A stretch of 46,963 bases of DNA. It comes from Barthelona sp. PAP020. Taxonomy: Eukaryota; Metamonada: BaSk clade. Below, one piece after another: positions 29,392 through 39,663 of this stretch. Positions within the stretch are counted from its first letter, which is position 1. Each line of letters begins with the position of its first letter. The DNA lies in assembly GCA_040182905.1 (NCBI GenBank), contig JARQWU010000055.1, forward strand, positions 1 to 46,963. The letters are read 5' to 3'. The translations under genes and the position numbers were made by a program. Under the pieces are notes generated by a model. It saw only the letters and a list, made by a program, of their open reading frames with translations. It was not told where the DNA came from and did not search any database.

Positions 29392-30363
29392 TCACACAGA
29401 AACAAAAGGTGCTTTGCCAGCATCTCCAGTAACAATATAACTTGAAGAATGGGATCTAAACAACTCCAACTCAACATAATTCAACATCTCATCTGAAGAC
29501 AAACCTAATTTAGTTTTCAATCCTTCATAAGCAGTGGCAGTAGCATTATTAACAATTTCAATTGCTTGTGCTTGTGCAACAGCAGTAATATTACGAGCCT
29601 TTCTGTCAGCTTCAGATTCAATGACAGTAATATTTTTGTCAGCCTGAGCAACGATTGCTTCAGCAGATAAAATTATTTTCCTGGCTGATTGTTCAAAAGT
29701 AACCTTACGAACGTTTTGTGCCTGAATTTGAGTTTCAATAACCTGTGTTTCATATGCATCAGGTACATCAACATTTCTTAATTGGAAAAAAACAACTGTA
29801 ACAAACCCTTTAACGGCAAAATGTTCTTCCAATTTTGTTTTCATAACTTCTCCTATCTCAACACGTTTACCAAAGAAATCAGGTAAAGCGTATCCAGTAG
29901 TAACCTGAGCAAGTACTTTAGGAGCACTATTTTTGATAGTTTTGTGATAAGTATCCTTAAATTCTTTGTACATTGTCGTTAAATTTTCAGGAACGTACTT
30001 GTATTGAAAACTAGCGTCAATATATATTGCAGAACCTCCCTGAGCTTGAGCGATCTCATCGGTTAAATCAACAGTAACTAAAGTTGAAGGAAAAGGAACA
30101 AATGAGTGACCAAATCCCAATAAATATCTACCAGGATAATAAACTCCAGCATCATAATAAACATTATTCGTAATAGTATTATGGGAAAGTGCAATGTGTG
30201 CCAGAGGCAATAAAACAATGCATTGCATCAGAATAATAATAATTAAAACAATAGCAACAGCAAGAGATATTCCTATACAGCCTTTGCTTGCCATAATAAA
30301 ATGAAAAAAAAAAGTGTTTGGATTTTTTTTTAACCTATTTTCCCACTTATCCAAATCTGTCAT
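29392..30363 (-). CDS. SPFH/band-7 (prohibitin-like) membrane protein
   Basis: 323 residues. One strong membrane anchor lies at about residues 31-55 (ISLAVAIVLIIIILMQCIVL), placed after a basic N-terminus. The SPFH domain follows (about 60-215), with DASFQYKYVPENL for the central strand and FGKRVEIGEVMKTKLEEHF for the helix typical of band-7 proteins. A long Ala-rich amphipathic helix comes next (QARKI-like repeats, AEAIVAQADKNITVIESEADRKA). Such proteins oligomerise on membranes as scaffolds, as prohibitins, stomatins and flotillins do. Which subfamily, and which membrane, is not decided by the sequence. Kinetoplastids and ciliates have proteins of similar layout. Confidence 0.8.
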   Translation of the reverse strand: MTDLDKWENRLKKNPNTFFFHFIMASKGCIGISLAVAIVLIIIILMQCIVLLPLAHIALSHNTITNNVYYDAGVYYPGRYLLGFGHSFVPFPSTLVTVDLTDEIAQAQGGSAIYIDASFQYKYVPENLTTMYKEFKDTYHKTIKNSAPKVLAQVTTGYALPDFFGKRVEIGEVMKTKLEEHFAVKGFVTVVFFQLRNVDVPDAYETQVIETQIQAQNVRKVTFEQSARKIILSAEAIVAQADKNITVIESEADRKARNITAVAQAQAIEIVNNATATAYEGLKTKLGLSSDEMLNYVELELFRSHSSSYIVTGDAGKAPFVSV

Positions 30364-30486
30364 TTTTTTTTGAATGCTTCAACAAAAAGAATAAAAAATT
30401 TGAAACAATAAAATAATACCAATTTTGTTTTGTCAACAAGGTGAACTATTTATTTATTTCACTATTTTTTAACATTCAAAACAACA

Positions 30487-30553
30487 NNNNNNNNNNNNNN
30501 NNNNNNNNNNNNNNNNNNNNNNNNNNNNNNNNNNNNNNNNNNNNNNNNNNNNN
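30487..30553. other. Assembly gap (67 Ns)
   Basis: A run of 67 N lies between the SPFH gene's start and the 3' end of the AK9-like gene. It does not interrupt either reading frame: the AK9-like stop is at 30585-30587. It may mask a low-complexity tract. Confidence 0.98.
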
Positions 30554-30584
30554 ATAAAAAAGCAGGCAAAATCTTGAATTATTT

Positions 30585-33500
30585 TTACTTTTCAATTGTA
30601 ACATCCAAAAAATGGTAGAAATCAAAAAACTCCAATTTTTCAAAAAGCTCAACCATTTCCAAAGTTTGTAAATCTCTTTGTTGTAAAGCATCTGTTGAAG
30701 GTTCTTCAGCTTGACTCAATCTATTAATCAATGTAGCAATTCTCTTGAAAGCTTGTTTATTCTTAACCATTGTATCTTGAACATGGAATGGTAATCCAAC
30801 TTGGGAATTTTTCAACATCACACTTAAATACAATATACTAGAAGCTTTAGGTGTTAAACCAGGAATAAATGGTCGATCATCAGGAGTAGCAAAATCTTTC
30901 ATAATTTTTTCAACAAAAGGAGTGACGAAATGATTCAAAAACATCTCTGAAGAAACATTTGCATAATTAATTTTGGGTTTTATAGGAGGAAGATTATCGG
31001 GTAGTTGAGGGATTTGAGGATGTTGAATAAATGAAGACCTACACATCTCATTTATAAAATAATATTTTTTTTCTTGATACAAAGCAAAAATATGTTTATT
31101 TCCTGGAAGTAATTGTTGTGTGTAATGATATGTTATCGGACAAAAACCAGCAAAGCCCAAATCCTCATTTTCAGAACATATGGGAATATAAGGGATATTC
31201 TTCAATGATGGATCGGTAATATGAGCATATTTTTCAGGATCTGCTATAAAGTAATCAATATTTTGTTCATTTACCTTGTAAATAACATCTTTATATAAAA
31301 TCTCAGAATAATGATCCTTTAACTCAATGAAATAACCGTTGAATAATCCAACAGGACAATAATTTTTACAAGGTCCATTACTAACCATAAAGGGTTTCTT
31401 TACAAAGGATGGTAGAACAAAGGCATGCAATTGTTTCTTATAATATCTATCTAAATGCCCCAAATAGCATAAATAATCATCTACAATACCATCTATAGCT
31501 ATTTGTCGTTGCCATTCGGTACTATTTGCGTTAATACAAACGATATCATCCCCATGTCTTTCAATAATCTCATCATGTGTCCTTAATATAAGGTTTGTAT
31601 CTAAAACAGTACCTTTAGTCAATGGTAAAATTGCAGCCAATAATTCTTCATCGTTATTTGAATGACATAAATCAATAACTAAATCAGTATCACAATCAAT
31701 ACCATCAACAACAACTCCTTGCATTCTACAACATGAAAACAAAGATAAACATTTCATAATTTGTTTAATAGTATTTTCTTTCAATCCGCTGTTCAATTCT
31801 TTGACAACACTGTTAGATATTGATAAATCGCTCGAAGATAAAATTAACTGTGTACAAATATCAGGTAAACGCAATGCATTCAACTTAAATTCTTCATGTA
31901 AATACTTAATTATGGGTTTGGTTTTGATTCCATATGGTGCTTTGAGTAAAATAGAAGGAGTAGTGAATTTAGGGCAAGTGACATCAAGATAAAGTAATGG
32001 ATCTTTCGAAAATTTCAAAAAGTTTTCATATGAAGCCAAAGCGACAACATATGAATCAACTGCACACAAGAATATCTCAAACCCAAATTGTCGTCCCAAA
32101 ATAATGTCAATAGGTGCTACATTTATCATAAGACTCTCTTCTTTATAACGAACAGGACAACACAATCCAAAACCACTGAAAGTGTATCTTCCAGTCATCA
32201 GCAAATTGCTACATTGTTTAGGATCAATACGAGTAACCATATGCCTTCTGCTCAAATGATAAATAGTAGATTGTCTACTTCCACCGATAACATGTCTTAT
32301 TAACACAGTTTTAGAACTTTTAGACAAATGATCCAGTACTTTAGAAACAAAATAACCTTTATTCAAAAGGTTTTCAACAACTTCACCAATTTCATCAGTT
32401 CGTACACCATGTTCTTCCCTAATTGCTTCAGCTTGAGCTTCAATTTCTTCCTGCAGCCTCTCTGAACGTTCCTCACGAGTTTCTTCTTCAACTGTATCAA
32501 GTTCTACAGGCTTAGATAATCTTTTAATCGCAATTTCTGGTGAAAAAGATATTGACCACACACGTTCTGGTCTTTTACCTTTCATTTCAAGTTGACGAAT
32601 GGTTTCCTCAACAAGAACTTTTGAACACCCAGATAAATCGCAAATGAATGATGTTAATAGGCGAGAAATTAAATCTTCAACAACAAATTGTTCGTGTTTT
32701 GTGAGACCATTTTCATTTAATTCTGGTTCTGCCTCTTCGGCATCGTTTTCTTCCTCTTCTTCATCACTTTCAACATCATCTCTCTTTTCTTCATCAATTT
32801 TCTTAACTTCCAATTTAATCTCAGGTAACACAATTGAAAAATCAGGTTTAAAGATAGAAACCGGTGCAGTAGAATGCGCAGCTTCAAATGATAGTGAAGA
32901 AATCAGTTCTGCTGTGTCATTCAATGCTCCAGAAGGTGAAATTATCAAATGTCGAGGTGCAGGAATATCCAACAATGAATTGTCAGAAGGGTTCTTTATG
33001 AATGCATTGGCATGCTCTTCACAACAAAAGAAATATCGACAACCAGCATAAGTAGCACAATGTTGAGCCAAACCTCGAGAAATTACATTTTTAGTCAAAC
33101 ATACAGGACAACAAATACCAAATTGTGAAAGATCAACAGTGTCACCAGTATTGATACCAAGTTCATCAAATCTAGGATATTGGGATTCTTCAAATAATGT
33201 TTTTTCATATTCTTTCCAAGTTATTAAGTCCTCTTGAACTGCTTCTTCTTCTTCTTCTTCTTGTTTTTCCTCTTCTTCCTCCTCCTCTTCTTCATCACCA
33301 GGACGTTTGTACAAGAATTTTGGATCTTCAAAACGAGGAACTGCAAATTCAGCGGGTTCAACTTCTGTGGGCTCAGGACGTAACCAAATAGGTAATAAGA
33401 TCTCAATTAAATCTTCAACAAGATCAAGCTTTGCTTCTTCAGCCATGTGTAAGTTAAATTTCTCTTCTTCTTTCACATCATCAGTAGCTTCACTTTCCAC

Positions 33501-35111
33501 ATTCATTTCAATATCATCTTTGTCTGATGTCGATTCTATCAATTCCTTTTCGTCTACATCTTCTTCTACAACTTCTTTTGATTCATCAACATCCAAATCT
33601 TTGATAGATTCCTTGACTAACGGTACCTGATTTATCAGATCCATTGTTTTTACATCAGCTCCCAATACATCTAACACTCTGCCCAATTTCAATGGAGTCA
33701 AACTACTGTGAATCAAATGAATAATGTTTGAAAAATGTTTGATATCTATTTTTTCAAAGAGATTCAATAACATATTTGCGTCAACATCACAATACACAAG
33801 AAGTCTGTCCTTCTTAAGCTCAACCTGCAAAATTTCAACAAGATATTCAATAATTAAGTCATCCCAATCAAATCCGGGATTCTCACGCATTTCTCTTAAC
33901 TTTTGCAAAATGACACTTCCAGGTGCTTCCATATCAATTTCGTCATCCTCTTGAATGCGTTTATACAATTGTTGTAAAGATACAAATGGGATATCCAAAA
34001 TTAACGGAATGTGCGCAACATGTTCAGTATTCAACAAATCAGGAATTCCTGGAACCAGACAAATTCGGTATTGCTTTGGTAAAACAGGTCTTTTCAAATA
34101 CTTGCTCGGATTTTTCATGAACAATTCTGCGGCTGCCTCATCAATACAATGATAAATATATCCTCTATACAAAACATTAACAATACCGATACTTACACGA
34201 TCTTCAGCCAATTCAACAGGACAGTAAGGACCAAATGTGGGTGAATCAACAATTGGCAAAAAATCTGTTTCATTTCCTTCATACAAGGTAGCTTTTGCAG
34301 CAAAAACAAATTTTGGTTGTTTTTGAATAATAATTACCAAAGCTTGTCTCAATACCTCCAAAGGATCAAAACGAGCATCAATAATGTGAAAATTAGGCGT
34401 GACAACATACTTCTTATTTTGTTTCCATGCATCCAACTGCTGAGTAAATTTAGTCGTATAAGCATCCCAACGTTGCAATTTAAATCTGGTTTCTTCGGGA
34501 ATTTCATCCGCATTCACATCTTTTTCATCCAATTCCACTTTGTCCGGATCAACTTCTTCTTCCTCAACTTCTTCTACTTCTTCATCTGCATTATCCTCGA
34601 CTTTATTACTCATATCCGGTTCAAAAAATTCATAATTTTCACTGACAAAGCTAACCTGACCCAATTTGGGCTCAAGTTTATTTAATGAATAAATATCAGG
34701 CAGGGTTTTTAAGTAAGGACAATAGAATACTCCTTCTTCATCCTCCTTTTCAATAAACCTATCAATTCTATACAATAACTCTTCATCACTGATATCTAAC
34801 AACAAATCATAAATGAATATATCACCCAAATGCTGATCTTTTTCTAAAAACGAACTCGCTGAACCACCATCAACAACAATGCGTGATTTATTTTCAATAA
34901 AATTTTGAATTAAATTGGGGTCATTTTCAATTTGCTCAAATGTATACAACTCAGCTCCCAAATAACTACATAAACTTTTGGCTAACGTTGTCTTTCCAAC
35001 CAATGGTTTTCCAATAATTCCAACAATTATACCAGATACATTATTCAATTCCTTAACACTAAAATTCTGTGGAAATAATAAACTCACATCAACAGATAAT
35101 GTATCAGTCAT
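30585..35111 (-). CDS. AK9-like adenylate/nucleotide kinase with repeated Cys-Pro modules
   Basis: 1508 residues from the ATG at 35111. The N-terminal kinase domain has P-loop GKPLVGKT (34-41) followed by KSLCSYLGAELYT and RIVVDGG, as in adenylate kinases. Five modules with a CPV/CPI core followed by a strand pair and an F..(N/D/H)P ending lie near residues 296, 666, 982, 1252 and 1322: GPYCPVEL, GICCPVCL, GLCCPVRY, NYCPVGLF and GFCPITYH. These YHS-like modules and the length resemble AK9, a large flagellum-associated nucleotide kinase; mammalian AK9 has several kinase domains. Only the first P-loop is intact here. A long acidic Glu run lies near 600-620. Role inferred: nucleotide supply or scaffold in the axoneme. 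Confidence 0.7.
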   Translation of the reverse strand: MTDTLSVDVSLLFPQNFSVKELNNVSGIIVGIIGKPLVGKTTLAKSLCSYLGAELYTFEQIENDPNLIQNFIENKSRIVVDGGSASSFLEKDQHLGDIFIYDLLLDISDEELLYRIDRFIEKEDEEGVFYCPYLKTLPDIYSLNKLEPKLGQVSFVSENYEFFEPDMSNKVEDNADEEVEEVEEEEVDPDKVELDEKDVNADEIPEETRFKLQRWDAYTTKFTQQLDAWKQNKKYVVTPNFHIIDARFDPLEVLRQALVIIIQKQPKFVFAAKATLYEGNETDFLPIVDSPTFGPYCPVELAEDRVSIGIVNVLYRGYIYHCIDEAAAELFMKNPSKYLKRPVLPKQYRICLVPGIPDLLNTEHVAHIPLILDIPFVSLQQLYKRIQEDDEIDMEAPGSVILQKLREMRENPGFDWDDLIIEYLVEILQVELKKDRLLVYCDVDANMLLNLFEKIDIKHFSNIIHLIHSSLTPLKLGRVLDVLGADVKTMDLINQVPLVKESIKDLDVDESKEVVEEDVDEKELIESTSDKDDIEMNVESEATDDVKEEEKFNLHMAEEAKLDLVEDLIEILLPIWLRPEPTEVEPAEFAVPRFEDPKFLYKRPGDEEEEEEEEEKQEEEEEEAVQEDLITWKEYEKTLFEESQYPRFDELGINTGDTVDLSQFGICCPVCLTKNVISRGLAQHCATYAGCRYFFCCEEHANAFIKNPSDNSLLDIPAPRHLIISPSGALNDTAELISSLSFEAAHSTAPVSIFKPDFSIVLPEIKLEVKKIDEEKRDDVESDEEEEENDAEEAEPELNENGLTKHEQFVVEDLISRLLTSFICDLSGCSKVLVEETIRQLEMKGKRPERVWSISFSPEIAIKRLSKPVELDTVEEETREERSERLQEEIEAQAEAIREEHGVRTDEIGEVVENLLNKGYFVSKVLDHLSKSSKTVLIRHVIGGSRQSTIYHLSRRHMVTRIDPKQCSNLLMTGRYTFSGFGLCCPVRYKEESLMINVAPIDIILGRQFGFEIFLCAVDSYVVALASYENFLKFSKDPLLYLDVTCPKFTTPSILLKAPYGIKTKPIIKYLHEEFKLNALRLPDICTQLILSSSDLSISNSVVKELNSGLKENTIKQIMKCLSLFSCCRMQGVVVDGIDCDTDLVIDLCHSNNDEELLAAILPLTKGTVLDTNLILRTHDEIIERHGDDIVCINANSTEWQRQIAIDGIVDDYLCYLGHLDRYYKKQLHAFVLPSFVKKPFMVSNGPCKNYCPVGLFNGYFIELKDHYSEILYKDVIYKVNEQNIDYFIADPEKYAHITDPSLKNIPYIPICSENEDLGFAGFCPITYHYTQQLLPGNKHIFALYQEKKYYFINEMCRSSFIQHPQIPQLPDNLPPIKPKINYANVSSEMFLNHFVTPFVEKIMKDFATPDDRPFIPGLTPKASSILYLSVMLKNSQVGLPFHVQDTMVKNKQAFKRIATLINRLSQAEEPSTDALQQRDLQTLEMVELFEKLEFFDFYHFLDVTIEK

Positions 35112-35272
35112 CAAAAAAACACACTTTTAATTAATAAAAAAAGAATTTCAAGTGACGAAATTTATTCTTTTTCGATTTGAATTTAACTCATGTATATCGA
35201 CTTAAATCCTCTTTGAATTTAAAATGTGTTAAATATAAGTGTTTAAAAAATAGTTTCAAAAAAAAAGTTCGT

Positions 35273-37300
35273 TTAAAATGGTCTTGGTGATGTAAAACGA
35301 GGTGACAGGGAAAAAGGTGATGAAAGAAAGTCTGGAGTGTTATGATAAACCGAATTTTCGACGTATTCAAAAATGCTTTTGTTTTCTTGAAATTCAGGAG
35401 GTATTGGGCTTGGTTGATATCCTTCTAAGAGATTTTCGCCATTATAATTTGAAAATATTGTTGTTATGTTATCTTCTTTTGTTTCGATTGGATTTTCATC
35501 TGGAAATTGATTTATTTCATCTGGGAAAGTTATTGAATTCAATCCTAGTAGGTCTTTTATTTCAATTTGGGTTTTATTAATCCACTTTTCATCATTGAAT
35601 TTGTTGAAACCTTCATTTGATTCATAATAGACACATTGAAATGGTAAAAACGCATCTGGCAGCGGACCGACCTCAACATTATCAATTTTTCCCAATGTTG
35701 GACCATTTATAAGTTCAATATTTATCAATTTGCTCATAGATTTGGATAATGAAATATTCAAACAGGTTGAATGTTGTTCATCCTTCATTCGCGGGAATGA
35801 TGTTATTATACCACCTGGACAATGAGAAATATAGAAAACAAGGTATTTTCCTGAATCTTCATGATCAATTGAGGTAGGAAAGCACTTGTTTCCTATTCTG
35901 CGATATATAATTTCAAGCCCAGGTACAGTGAGGTCAATTATTTCGTGTCTTTCAACAAATACACGTTTTCCATTTGCTCGATGATCAGGTAATCCGCCAG
36001 GCAATTGAGGTTTCAATGGGATGACAAAAATTATAGGTTCCTCATCATTTTCCTTTGCGTTTATTTCATGCAATATTGCAAAAGTTGAAAAGACATTGCC
36101 GCATTCAATTTCAAAGTTAATATTGTCTTCTCCAATAACAATACTCGGTCGATATATGAACTCACCCTCTGCAGTTCTAATGTATGGGTTTCTAATGTAG
36201 CTGGTAAAGAGATTAGATTGAGTTAGAGGCACAACATATTCATCACAAAATGAATATAATGGCACACCAAAACCATTTACTAATTTCACCTTGTTTGTTA
36301 AGATGGTATTTTTCCAATATTCTGTGTCTTTTTTCATTTTTTGTTCTTCATATTCAACAAATGCTGAAAATTTGTTTTCTTTTTTTTCTTTCTTTTTCGT
36401 CGCTAAAGGAGGACCAGAGCTAAAAAAATCAATGGGATCCATATAGTTATCATATTCAGTATCTTCTTTTGGTTTTTGAATTGCTTCAATCCAATACAAC
36501 TTGTTGAATTCTTTGACAAACCTATTTGGAATACTAACGACAAATTTTCCCAGTTGTTCGTCAAACTGGGGAACTTGGTCAGGCATTTGAATAACACACA
36601 GTGGTTTATTTTCTTTGTCTGTTATTAGCAACCTTTCATTGTTCCATCTACATGATCCAAAAGATAATTTTTCGATTGATGAAGAACCTCTCCACAGATG
36701 TAAAACAATATCTTTCATCTTTCCTTTTTTTTTTTCTCTCCTTTCAGTGAAATCAAATAACGGTACATGAGTTATATCTAAGGGATGGAAAGGTTCGGTG
36801 ATCTTGTGTGTCTTCTTTTCAGAATTCAAATAAGCATTAATTAAAAGATAAAACAACGTTGATTGTGGTATTTGAATGTAATTGTTCAAGTCTTCAATAC
36901 ATTTATGAAGCTTCAACGGTTGAAGGTAAGGGGAATCAATCAGGTTTTGAAGAATGGAGAAAATTTCATCATCATCATCAGTTTCAAATATTTCTTTGCA
37001 GAATGGAAATACATCTTTTATTTGGAAAACATTCTGAAAAGAGTTTGCAGATATGTATAAAAACAAATATAAGAAGATTAATTCGTCTGATTGGAGAATA
37101 AAATTTGGTAAACTTGGTTGAACATGCAAAAATAATTTATTTTGAAAGTGAAATTCTATTTTATTCATATTAACTACACATGCAGGCTTTAAATCTTCGG
37201 GAATAGAGATTTCCATTTTTTCCCATGTATGTAAGTACACACAAATGTCTCCATAAAAGCACTCATTAGTCAAAATCAAGTTTTGACATATTCCACGCAT
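35273..37300 (-). CDS. CCCH zinc-finger protein, otherwise unknown
   Basis: 675 residues. The N-terminus has a clean CX8CX5CX3H zinc finger (C4, C13, C19, H23; core CFYGDICVYLH). CCCH fingers of this kind usually bind RNA. The rest matches no family I know. It contains beta-rich stretches (LHLWRGSSSIEKLSFGSC, GFGVPLYSFCDEYVVPL), a charged Lys/Glu segment near 300-330 and a Pro/Ser-rich end (SPFSLSPRFTSPRPF). Single-finger CCCH proteins exist in mRNA processing and ubiquitin-related proteins. No role is assigned. It lies 161 bases upstream of the AK9-like start on the same strand. Confidence 0.7.
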   Translation of the reverse strand: MRGICQNLILTNECFYGDICVYLHTWEKMEISIPEDLKPACVVNMNKIEFHFQNKLFLHVQPSLPNFILQSDELIFLYLFLYISANSFQNVFQIKDVFPFCKEIFETDDDDEIFSILQNLIDSPYLQPLKLHKCIEDLNNYIQIPQSTLFYLLINAYLNSEKKTHKITEPFHPLDITHVPLFDFTERREKKKGKMKDIVLHLWRGSSSIEKLSFGSCRWNNERLLITDKENKPLCVIQMPDQVPQFDEQLGKFVVSIPNRFVKEFNKLYWIEAIQKPKEDTEYDNYMDPIDFFSSGPPLATKKKEKKENKFSAFVEYEEQKMKKDTEYWKNTILTNKVKLVNGFGVPLYSFCDEYVVPLTQSNLFTSYIRNPYIRTAEGEFIYRPSIVIGEDNINFEIECGNVFSTFAILHEINAKENDEEPIIFVIPLKPQLPGGLPDHRANGKRVFVERHEIIDLTVPGLEIIYRRIGNKCFPTSIDHEDSGKYLVFYISHCPGGIITSFPRMKDEQHSTCLNISLSKSMSKLINIELINGPTLGKIDNVEVGPLPDAFLPFQCVYYESNEGFNKFNDEKWINKTQIEIKDLLGLNSITFPDEINQFPDENPIETKEDNITTIFSNYNGENLLEGYQPSPIPPEFQENKSIFEYVENSVYHNTPDFLSSPFSLSPRFTSPRPF

Positions 37301-37481
37301 GTGTTATCAACCTAAGAATGGTTAAACAGTTTGGTGTAAATTTTTATGAGGCTTTGAGAAGGTCAGCATTTTTCATGAAAACCACTTTCTCAAAAGTAAA
37401 AAAACAAAACAACATAAAAATATCCAAAATGGGGTCTCTAATACTGAAGAATAAACCAACAAATAATAAAAGAAAAGAACT

Positions 37482-39545
37482 TTATGAAAATAAATCTTGT
37501 GCCTTAATAATGCGACGAACAGTATTGGTTGTGCCTCTATGGTAAGTGAATGTAACTGGCCATAAAAGATTTTGAATTGAAGAAACATCATTTTCAACAT
37601 TTTTTGTCTTTTTTCCAGAAAACATAAAATTGTCAGCCTTGTTCCCCAATGATTCTTTGGCTTGTAAAATATTTTTTCTTCTCTTTTTTGAGGCTGTATT
37701 TGGGGTTGGAGATAATGGGGACATAGGATGATCAACATCACTGTCATTGTCATTGACTTCATTCACCCCATACTCATTTGCTTTCAATACAAGGATGGAA
37801 CGATTAAATTCTTGAACAATTCTTTGTATCAATAAGCTGTTAATCGTTTTTGGATTTTTGGTAAACAGAGCATTTTCAATTTTATTAGAAAAACCAATTG
37901 ACAATGGCTTATCTTTAAATTGAGGAATAACTTGAGGATTGATGTCCAGTTCGACAAAAGAATTGACCAATTGTTTCAATCTTTTAAAACACAATTGGAC
38001 GTTTTGTCCAAAAGAAAAGGGATAACCATTGGTTTGAACAAGTTGAAACAATTGACTATATATGCCAATATTTTGTTGATCTATGTTTGAAATAAATTCC
38101 ACAAAATTTTTATAAAAAATTGACAAATTCCCAAAAACATTCGTTAAATTGTTCTGAAACAATGCAGGAGATGTTGAACTAACTTTAAATCTGTTCATCT
38201 GCCCAAAATTAAAAGTTCTTTGATTCTTCAAAAAATCGTAACTTTTTTGGAAATTGAAATAAGGTTGATATTGATGATTTCTCAACATTGATGAAATTCT
38301 TTTTCCAACCAAATAAATGTATAAGCTTCTATTTTTATGGTTGAAAAAATCATATAAGTCCAACTCGGAATAAAGCTCAGTGATTTCTGAAATATTTCTA
38401 AATTGAGGATCAATCAAAGGAGCATTGAAAGCGTTATATGTTAAATTGTTTATTAGTTGATCCAATACCTTTGAATCTGCATTGGTTGAAAAATATTGAT
38501 AATTCTTGGACTTTTCTATGTTGAAAAAAACTCTTAACCAGTACATAGCATCTGTACTTTGATTCTTTGACGCAATAGAAAGACGCTTCAACACTTTTAA
38601 CGATAATTTAGGATTTTTTTTCAATTTAATAAATTGTAGGGTATTTAAACATGCTCTTATATCAGAATTTGTCATTTCAACCAGATGTCTCAAAACATTG
38701 CTGCGATAATCAATCTTTTCCTGGTCACAAATATACTTTAAACGATCATATACCTCATCGGCAGATGAGTAATTATCAAAATTAAAAACTGTACAATTCT
38801 TTCTCAAATTTGTTAGTACTGGAGCATATAAATTGTTACATATGCAACAAATAGGTCTGTTAATCTTCAACTTAATGATTTCCAAGATCATATCAACAGT
38901 ATCTGAATTAGCAAGACCATCAACTTCATCTAGCAAAATTAACGATGGTAGATCACCTTGAATTAATGTGTTAGATCTTACGCTGCTTAAAATGACCTTT
39001 TTCAATTGCTTAGGTGTACGACTGTCACTTGCATTGATTGAAATCAATGCATAACCACATTTCTTTGCAATAATATCGATCAAAGTTGTTTTTCCAACTC
39101 CAGGTGATCCTGCCAACAATAAAATTTTCTCTTCCTCCTGTAACTTTCCTTTATCATCATTATTATCATATCCATACTTACTTTTTAGTCTATCCTGCAG
39201 TTGAGAATACTTATTCGGAAACACAATTTGATCAAACCTTTTAATGGCCTCTAAAACCTTTAAATTTAATTCTCTAGGTGAAATTAAATCAATAAATCTT
39301 TGAGGCTTGTATTTATTTAATAACATATCAGTTTTTTCGAATTTTTCATATTTTAAATACTTGTTGGAGGTGTTTGAATGCAAGTTTTCAATAATTTCAT
39401 TTCTCAATTCACTAATGGTTTTATCTAACAATTTTGGAAACGTTTTCTCATACATATCATATCTTTCAAAATCAACTTCTCTTTTTTTGTCATCATTTTG
39501 ATTACCAAGCAATCTTAATCTATTCTTATTTGCATCTAAGTTCAT
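37482..39545 (-). CDS. CTF18: Ctf18-like large subunit of an alternative clamp loader
   Basis: 687 residues. Walker A GSPGVGKT is at 146-153 and Walker B LILLDEVDGL with D206-E207. NASDSRTPKQL and CNNLYAPVLTNLRKNC fit the RFC-box region of Ctf18, whose counterpart reads CNDxYAPxLRxLR. DIRACLNTLQF is the sensor 2-like arginine region. The C-terminus WPVTFTYHRGTTNTVRR matches the conserved Ctf18 tail that binds Ctf8 and Dcc1. Ctf18-RFC loads PCNA and supports sister-chromatid cohesion. The other subunits are not here. N-terminal extension is short compared with animal Ctf18 (about 970 residues). Confidence 0.88.
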   Translation of the reverse strand: MNLDANKNRLRLLGNQNDDKKREVDFERYDMYEKTFPKLLDKTISELRNEIIENLHSNTSNKYLKYEKFEKTDMLLNKYKPQRFIDLISPRELNLKVLEAIKRFDQIVFPNKYSQLQDRLKSKYGYDNNDDKGKLQEEEKILLLAGSPGVGKTTLIDIIAKKCGYALISINASDSRTPKQLKKVILSSVRSNTLIQGDLPSLILLDEVDGLANSDTVDMILEIIKLKINRPICCICNNLYAPVLTNLRKNCTVFNFDNYSSADEVYDRLKYICDQEKIDYRSNVLRHLVEMTNSDIRACLNTLQFIKLKKNPKLSLKVLKRLSIASKNQSTDAMYWLRVFFNIEKSKNYQYFSTNADSKVLDQLINNLTYNAFNAPLIDPQFRNISEITELYSELDLYDFFNHKNRSLYIYLVGKRISSMLRNHQYQPYFNFQKSYDFLKNQRTFNFGQMNRFKVSSTSPALFQNNLTNVFGNLSIFYKNFVEFISNIDQQNIGIYSQLFQLVQTNGYPFSFGQNVQLCFKRLKQLVNSFVELDINPQVIPQFKDKPLSIGFSNKIENALFTKNPKTINSLLIQRIVQEFNRSILVLKANEYGVNEVNDNDSDVDHPMSPLSPTPNTASKKRRKNILQAKESLGNKADNFMFSGKKTKNVENDVSSIQNLLWPVTFTYHRGTTNTVRRIIKAQDLFS

Positions 39546-39663
39546 TTTTAGTCATCAACTCATTACGAATATGATTATTGATATGATAAAAAAAAATATT
39601 CTAACACACACAATACAAGTCTAAAAATCAAAAAAAACACAGATTTATCAATTACAAAACTCT

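Noticed and set aside
30476-30691. Minus-strand frame that runs through the N gap
   Set aside because: It exists only because Ns were read as open; it overlaps the end of the AK9-like gene in another frame.
33197-33630. Overlapping plus-strand frames opposite the AK9-like gene, Ser- or Leu-rich
   Set aside because: They are antisense readings of the acidic GAA/GAG tracts of a clearly coding minus-strand gene; composition alone explains them.
35112-35114. AK9-like start one codon earlier
   Set aside because: That codon is TTG; the ATG at 35111 directly follows it and is the more credible start.
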